Below are positions 60,414 through 64,000 of a stretch of DNA of 64,000 nt, in pieces (position 1 is the first letter of the stretch; the number at the start of each line of letters is the position of its first letter). The stretch covers positions 372,001-436,000 of the forward strand of contig NZ_CP042266.1 of the NCBI RefSeq assembly GCF_007856155.1. Reading direction: 5' to 3'. Under the pieces are notes generated by a model, which made no database searches, had not been told where the DNA came from, and saw nothing but the letters and a program-made list of their open reading frames with translations. Made by a program: the position numbers and the translations under genes. The stretch is from Streptomyces qinzhouensis (lineage in GTDB: Bacteria; Actinomycetota; Actinomycetes; Streptomycetales; Streptomycetaceae).

Positions 60414-62682
60414 CGGCGTTCACCTCCCCGAGCAGGAGGCCGTGTTCGCCGGCCCTGCGGTCGAGTTCGGTGTCCGGCAGGAAGACGTTCGGTCCGGCGA
60501 AGGCCGTCAGCAGCGCCTCCGCGACGGCTCCCGGCAGGGTGCCGTCCGCCGCGAAACCGGGCGGCAGACAGGCGCCGCCGGGGGGCGACGACACGGGCCG
60601 CTCGCCGAGGTGCGCACCCGTGGTGAGGTGCAGGCCCGGCCGGGAGTGGTCGCCCGAGGCGGCCGTACGGGGTGACAGGGCGATCACCGAACTGCCGGCG
60701 GCGACCGCCGTGCGCAACGCCTCGGCCACCAGTGCGGCCGGTGGATGGGCGGTGGCGCGGGGGGTCAGCAGCGGATGCACGACGACGTCGGCCGTCCGGC
60801 CCGTCGGTGAGCGGAACCGGACGGGCGGCAGCGGGGCCAGGGCGCCGGCCACGGCGGACCGTCGCACCACCTCGTCGAGCGCCGCGTCGTCCAGGTCCGC
60901 GAAGGAGGGGTCGAAGGCGCGGAGCGCGTCCGGTTCCCCGAGCTCGGCGAGGTAGGCGATCCGCGGGACGGACTCCGGCTCCCGTTCGGCGCGGCGGGCC
61001 GCCGGCGGTCCGGCCCTGCGGAAGTCCTTCACGGTGCGGCGGGAACGGTCCGCCGCCGGTGCCACCAGCGAGCGTACGAGGAGATGCGCGTCCTGATTCC
61101 TGATGATCTCGCACAGCTCGCGCAGGGCCGTGGCCAGCCGGGCGATGCGGGCGTCGGAGATCCCGGCGGACGGCTCGATGCGCAGGGTGTGGGGTGCGCT
61201 GCCGGTCGGCATCAGCCGGAGCGCGTGTTCCTTCAGCAGATAGCCGGAGACGGCGAAGCCGAAGTGTCCGCGCCGGGCCAGGTCCCGGAGGTACGGCGAG
61301 GCCGCGTCCGACTGGTCGCGGAATGCGAAGCCGAGCAGCAGGCCCAGACCGCGTACGTCGGCGACCACGTCCGGGTAGTCGGCACGGACGTCGTCCAGGG
61401 CGCGCCGGATGGCCTGCCCGCGTTCGGCGGCCCGCTCGTACAGCCGGCCGCCGTCCTCCTCCAGCAGTTCCAGCACGGTCAGCGCCACCGAGCAGGAGAG
61501 GCTGTCCTTGGCGTAGGTGGAACTGTGCACCAGCTCGAACTCGGGACGGTAGCGGTCGGACCGGACCAGCAGGACGGAGGATTTGGCGATGCCTCCGCCG
61601 ATGCCCTTGGCAAGGGTGAGGTAGTCGGGGCGCAGGCCGATCAGGGACGAGGCGAAGAAGGCGCCGCAGCGGCCGGCTCCGGTCTGGATCTCGTCCACCA
61701 CCAGCGGAATGCCGTGGGAGGCGCAGATACGGCGGACGGCGAGGGCGTTGGCGGCGCGCAGGGGCACCACACCGCCCTCGCCGAGGACCGGCTCCAGGAA
61801 CATGGCCGCGAAGACGGGTACCGGGCGCTCCACGAGTTCGACCACGTCGTCGACCGTGACGGTGTCGAAGACGTTCACCGTCTCGCGGGCGATGGCGCGC
61901 TCCAGTTCGCCGGGGCGGTCCCCGGGGACGAAGACGGCCCGGGGGCCGAGTCCGGCGAACGGCTCGCGGAAGGCGGGGTTGTGGGTGAGCTGCACACTGC
62001 CCGCGAGTTTGCCGTGGAATCCGCCGGTGAGGGCGAGGAAGAGCGGCGGGCGGCGCAGCGCGCGGGCGTGGTGTGCGCCGAGCGACCCGATCAGCGCGCC
62101 GGCGGCCACCTCGGGGGCGGCGTCCGGGGCGAGACCGCCGAGGTGGCCGCGCAGGCGCCGGCTCAGTACGGCGGACCCGTCGCGTACGGCGTCGGCCGTG
62201 CTGTGCAGGCGGGCCGTGAGCTCGCCCGCCAGGGCGGTCAGCCGCTGTACCCGCTCCAGTTCGGCGTGTTTCAGCGCGGCTTCGACGGCTTCGGCTCCGC
62301 TGTTCGCGAAGATCGCGGAGTAGCCGCCGGGGGGCGCGTCGGGCACTCCGGCGAACTCGCGGCGCAGGATCTCGTTGAGTCGCGCGGCGACCTGATGAGC
62401 CTGGCTGCGCAGCGAGAACTGGGCGTGCACGGGGGTCTGTCCGTCCAGGAGCTGCCGCATCCGGGCGGTGACGGCGGGATGGTGGTGGCCCAGCAGCAGT
62501 GAGCCGAATCCGCCGACGAAATCGGTGACGGCCCGCTCGGTGCCGTGGTCGTCCGTGTAGTACAGCGTGTCGCCCCGGGCCCGGGTGTACTCCACGTCGA
62601 GGCACCAGGCGGAGAGCATGTCCTCCAGGAACCGCTCGGCGTACTTCGCCGGCCCGGTCGGAGCGATGTCGGTCGTATCCAT
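60388..62682 (-). CDS. Class III aminotransferase fused to an acyl-ACP-reductase-like C-terminal domain
   Basis: 764 residues, ATG at 62682. Residues ~30-530 are a fold type I aminotransferase: 'FANSGAEAVEAALKHA', 'FLALTGGFHGKLAGS', Asp330 in 'VVDEIQTGAGR' and Schiff-base Lys359 in 'LTLAKGIGGG'. An unusual ~70-residue helical insert (140-212) separates the first two motifs. Residues ~570-764 are extra; 'VRFRSPTGRTADVVVHPLLT', 'LRTAVAAGSSVIALSPRTA' and 'LHLTTGAHLGE' resemble the N-terminal half of long-chain acyl-ACP reductases, but no GxGxxG NADPH site follows. Probably aminates an aldehyde derived from the polyketide. Co-transcribed with PucR. Confidence 0.8.
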   Translation of the reverse strand: MDTTDIAPTGPAKYAERFLEDMLSAWCLDVEYTRARGDTLYYTDDHGTERAVTDFVGGFGSLLLGHHHPAVTARMRQLLDGQTPVHAQFSLRSQAHQVAARLNEILRREFAGVPDAPPGGYSAIFANSGAEAVEAALKHAELERVQRLTALAGELTARLHSTADAVRDGSAVLSRRLRGHLGGLAPDAAPEVAAGALIGSLGAHHARALRRPPLFLALTGGFHGKLAGSVQLTHNPAFREPFAGLGPRAVFVPGDRPGELERAIARETVNVFDTVTVDDVVELVERPVPVFAAMFLEPVLGEGGVVPLRAANALAVRRICASHGIPLVVDEIQTGAGRCGAFFASSLIGLRPDYLTLAKGIGGGIAKSSVLLVRSDRYRPEFELVHSSTYAKDSLSCSVALTVLELLEEDGGRLYERAAERGQAIRRALDDVRADYPDVVADVRGLGLLLGFAFRDQSDAASPYLRDLARRGHFGFAVSGYLLKEHALRLMPTGSAPHTLRIEPSAGISDARIARLATALRELCEIIRNQDAHLLVRSLVAPAADRSRRTVKDFRRAGPPAARRAEREPESVPRIAYLAELGEPDALRAFDPSFADLDDAALDEVVRRSAVAGALAPLPPVRFRSPTGRTADVVVHPLLTPRATAHPPAALVAEALRTAVAAGSSVIALSPRTAASGDHSRPGLHLTTGAHLGERPVSSPPGGACLPPGFAADGTLPGAVAEALLTAFAGPNVFLPDTELDRRAGEHGLLLGEVNAGAGAARGR

Positions 62683-62751
62683 GGCGTCCTCGCATCTCGG
62701 GTGAGGGGGGATGGCCGGTACGGCCCGGAGGGCCCCGGGCGCTGTGCGACA

Positions 62752-62799
62752 GGGCGCCGGGAGTACCCCGTCCGGTGCGACGGGGTACTCCCGGCGCCC
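62752..62799. repeat. Perfect 21-bp inverted repeat in the aminotransferase/PKS divergent region
   Basis: 62752-62772 and 62779-62799 are exact reverse complements around a 6-nt CGGTGC loop. It lies 70-117 nt upstream of the aminotransferase start, so it would form a strong hairpin in that gene's leader if transcription starts further upstream. Confidence 0.9.
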
Positions 62800-62820
62800 C
62801 GGCCGGGCGGGGAGGCGACC

Positions 62821-62852
62821 CGGTGTCCCGGTGTCTTGGTGTCTTGGTGTCC
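62821..62852. repeat. 8-bp tandem repeat (4 copies)
   Basis: (C/T)GGTGTC(C/T) occurs four times without gaps, just right of the 21-bp inverted repeat. Confidence 0.85.
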
Positions 62853-62944
62853 CGGGGGCCGCCTCCTGGCCCGTTCCCGGCCCGTTCCGGCAACAGCCAC
62901 GCTAGGAGCGGTGGGCGGAGCGGGAGGTCACTCGGTGGTCTCCG

Positions 62945-62982
62945 TCCGGTCTCCGGGTACCGGATGACGGTTGGAGACCGGA
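62945..62982. promoter_or_regulatory. 10-bp inverted repeat, operator candidate
   Basis: TCCGGTCTCC (62945-62954) and GGAGACCGGA (62973-62982) are perfect reverse complements 18 nt apart; an additional GGTCTCCG lies just left (62937-62944). It sits mid-way in the 600-nt divergent region between the aminotransferase and the PKS, as expected for a cluster regulator such as the PucR protein. Nothing else was recognised in 62683-63285. Confidence 0.6.
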
Positions 62983-63285
62983 CCGTTCCCGGGAGTCGCC
63001 GCGGGCCTGCCTATGCTCGGTGCTCCGGCGGTTCGGCCCGCCCCCGGCCGGGGGTCCCCCGTCCGGGAACGTCATCTCCCCGGGCGCCGTCGCTCCGGGG
63101 CGGGCCGGACCCCGTCGGGCGGACGGGCCCTTGAGGACCCGCCCCGGGCCCGTTCCCCCTCATTCGTTCGCCGGGTGGAACAGGGCTGCCCGCCGGGCGC
63201 CCGGGCCGCGGCCCGGGCGTCCGAGCGAAACGCCGTGTCCGTACGCGAGGCGTCCCCGGCCACCGAAGACCCTGGAGTGGAAGCG

Positions 63286-63999
63286 ATGAAGCGCACCCCG
63301 ATCCATGAGGCCGCGAACGCCGGCCGTGAGAATCCCCCGGACGGACCCGGTGCGGTGGAGCCGCTCGCCGTCGTGGGAGTGTCGTGCCGGCTGGCCGGAG
63401 CACCGGACCCCGAAGCGCTGTGGCGGCTGCTGCGGGAGGGACGCAGCGCGGTGTCGGCGCCACCCGCCGGGCATCCCGGTGCCCCCGCCGACGGACATCC
63501 GGGCGGCTATCTGGACCGTGTCGACACCTTTGACGCCGAGTTCTTCGGTATCTCCCCGCGTGAGGCCGCGCAGCTGGATCCGCAGCAGCGGCTGATGCTG
63601 GAACTGGCCTGGGAGGCTCTGGAGAACGCCGGAATCGACCCCGGCTCGCTGCGGGAGAGCAGGACGGGTGTGTTCGCCGGTGCGATGGGGGACGACTGGG
63701 CGGCCGGGCTCGCCCGCCGGGGCGATCTCACCGGGGTCGGCGACCGGTTCGCGCTGACGGGCCGCAGCCGCGGGCTCATCGCCAACCGGGTCTCGTGGAC
63801 CCTGGGGCTGCGCGGCCCCAGTATGACGGTCGACACCGGTCAGTCCTCGTCGCTGACGGCGCTTCACCTCGCCGGTGTCAGCCTGCTGTCGGGGGAGTCG
63901 GACCTGGCCCTGGCGGGCGGGGTGAATCTGCTGCTCGACCCGGCCGGGACCGCCGCCGTCGCCGCGTTCGGGGCGCTGTCCCCCGATGGGCTCTGCCAT
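63286..63999 (+). CDS. Modular type I polyketide synthase, KSQ loading domain (cut by window edge)
   Basis: 238 residues visible, ATG at 63286 with GGAG 8 nt upstream; it runs off the right edge. After a ~25-residue lead the ketosynthase begins ('LAVVGVSCRLAG', 'FDAEFFGISPREAAQLDPQQ', 'LMLELAWEALENAGIDP'). The active-site block reads 'MTVDTGQSSSLTALHLAG': residue 186 is Gln instead of Cys, the KSQ signature. KSQ domains do not condense but decarboxylate (methyl)malonyl-ACP to give an acetyl or propionyl starter, so this is a loading module and the first gene of the assembly line. The typical docking coiled coil is absent, as expected for a first protein. Confidence 0.93.
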   Translation, partial: MKRTPIHEAANAGRENPPDGPGAVEPLAVVGVSCRLAGAPDPEALWRLLREGRSAVSAPPAGHPGAPADGHPGGYLDRVDTFDAEFFGISPREAAQLDPQQRLMLELAWEALENAGIDPGSLRESRTGVFAGAMGDDWAAGLARRGDLTGVGDRFALTGRSRGLIANRVSWTLGLRGPSMTVDTGQSSSLTALHLAGVSLLSGESDLALAGGVNLLLDPAGTAAVAAFGALSPDGLCH

Positions 64000-64000
64000 A

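Noticed and set aside
62752-62799. Ordinary terminator
   Set aside because: It lies between divergent genes, so there is no upstream gene end for it to serve; reported instead as an unexplained inverted repeat.
10-64000. Many other long open frames opposite or out of phase with called genes
   Set aside because: At this GC content stops are rare, so shadow frames are expected; their products are Arg/Pro/Gly-rich and lack motifs, while the called frames carry catalytic residues and family motifs.
1-64000. Insertion sequences, integrases, attachment sites, tRNA or rRNA genes
   Set aside because: Looked for on both strands; no transposase-like protein, terminal inverted repeat pair with target duplication, or cloverleaf with a recognisable T-loop was found.

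Overview
The window is very GC-rich actinobacterial chromosome, most probably Streptomyces. The evidence is codons with G or C in the third position almost throughout, frequent GTG starts, many ATGA/GTGA stop-start overlaps, rare TTA leucine codons (the bldA-dependent codon), and a class E-type sortase, CsbD, GlxA, PucR and modular-PKS gene content typical of that genus. No tRNA, rRNA, insertion sequence, integrase, phage gene or CRISPR array was seen.

Positions 1-30442 are mostly ordinary chromosomal genes. They comprise an aromatic-acid-exporter-like membrane protein (cut by the left edge), a HhH+PHP protein, a sortase, a TetR repressor divergent from a methyltransferase, a tandem universal stress protein and a pentapeptide-repeat protein. 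A tightly coupled glycerol-type operon follows (GlpK-like kinase, GlpA-like and GlpB-like flavoproteins, with a DeoR regulator upstream). Next come a PaaK-like protein with a degenerate P-loop and a TTA codon, a GNAT protein, a permease/GntR/amidohydrolase catabolic set, a phosphoribosyltransferase-hydrolase fusion, a secreted SGNH esterase, two PAP2 membrane proteins, small stress proteins, an isochorismatase-GlxA pair, and metE behind a cobalamin riboswitch. Convergent gene ends are repeatedly separated by long perfect hairpins.

Positions 30414-56975 hold the main accessory locus: 20 genes on the minus strand, most of them overlapping, read as one ~26.5 kb surface-polysaccharide operon. In transcription order they are: initiating sugar-phosphate transferase, AlgD-like GDP-mannose dehydrogenase, GT4, two Wzz-type co-polymerases with kinase-like but P-loop-less domains, AsnB-like amidotransferase, a bi-domain dehydrogenase, a heparinase-fold lyase, a Wzy-like polymerase, GT4, then a nucleotide-sugar cassette (C-methyltransferase, cytidylyltransferase-like enzyme, PIG-L deacetylase, SDR, DUF4910), Wzx flippase, GT2, pyruvyl transferase, RmlC-like epimerase and a GSA-type aminotransferase. 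All signs point to a uronic-acid-containing, pyruvylated, branched- or amino-sugar-decorated glycan built by the Wzx/Wzy route. The first two genes carry three TTA codons, which would make the whole operon dependent on bldA and hence on development.

From about 57400 to the right edge there is what looks like the left end of a type I polyketide cluster: an acyl-CoA-dehydrogenase-fold oxygenase, a PucR-family regulator, a class III aminotransferase fused to a domain resembling part of an acyl-ACP reductase, and, divergently, the start of a modular PKS whose first ketosynthase has Gln in place of the active Cys (a KSQ decarboxylating loading domain). The intergenic region between the last two carries a 21-bp perfect hairpin and a 10-bp inverted repeat. 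Reductive release and transamination to a polyketide amine or alkaloid is a reasonable but untested inference.
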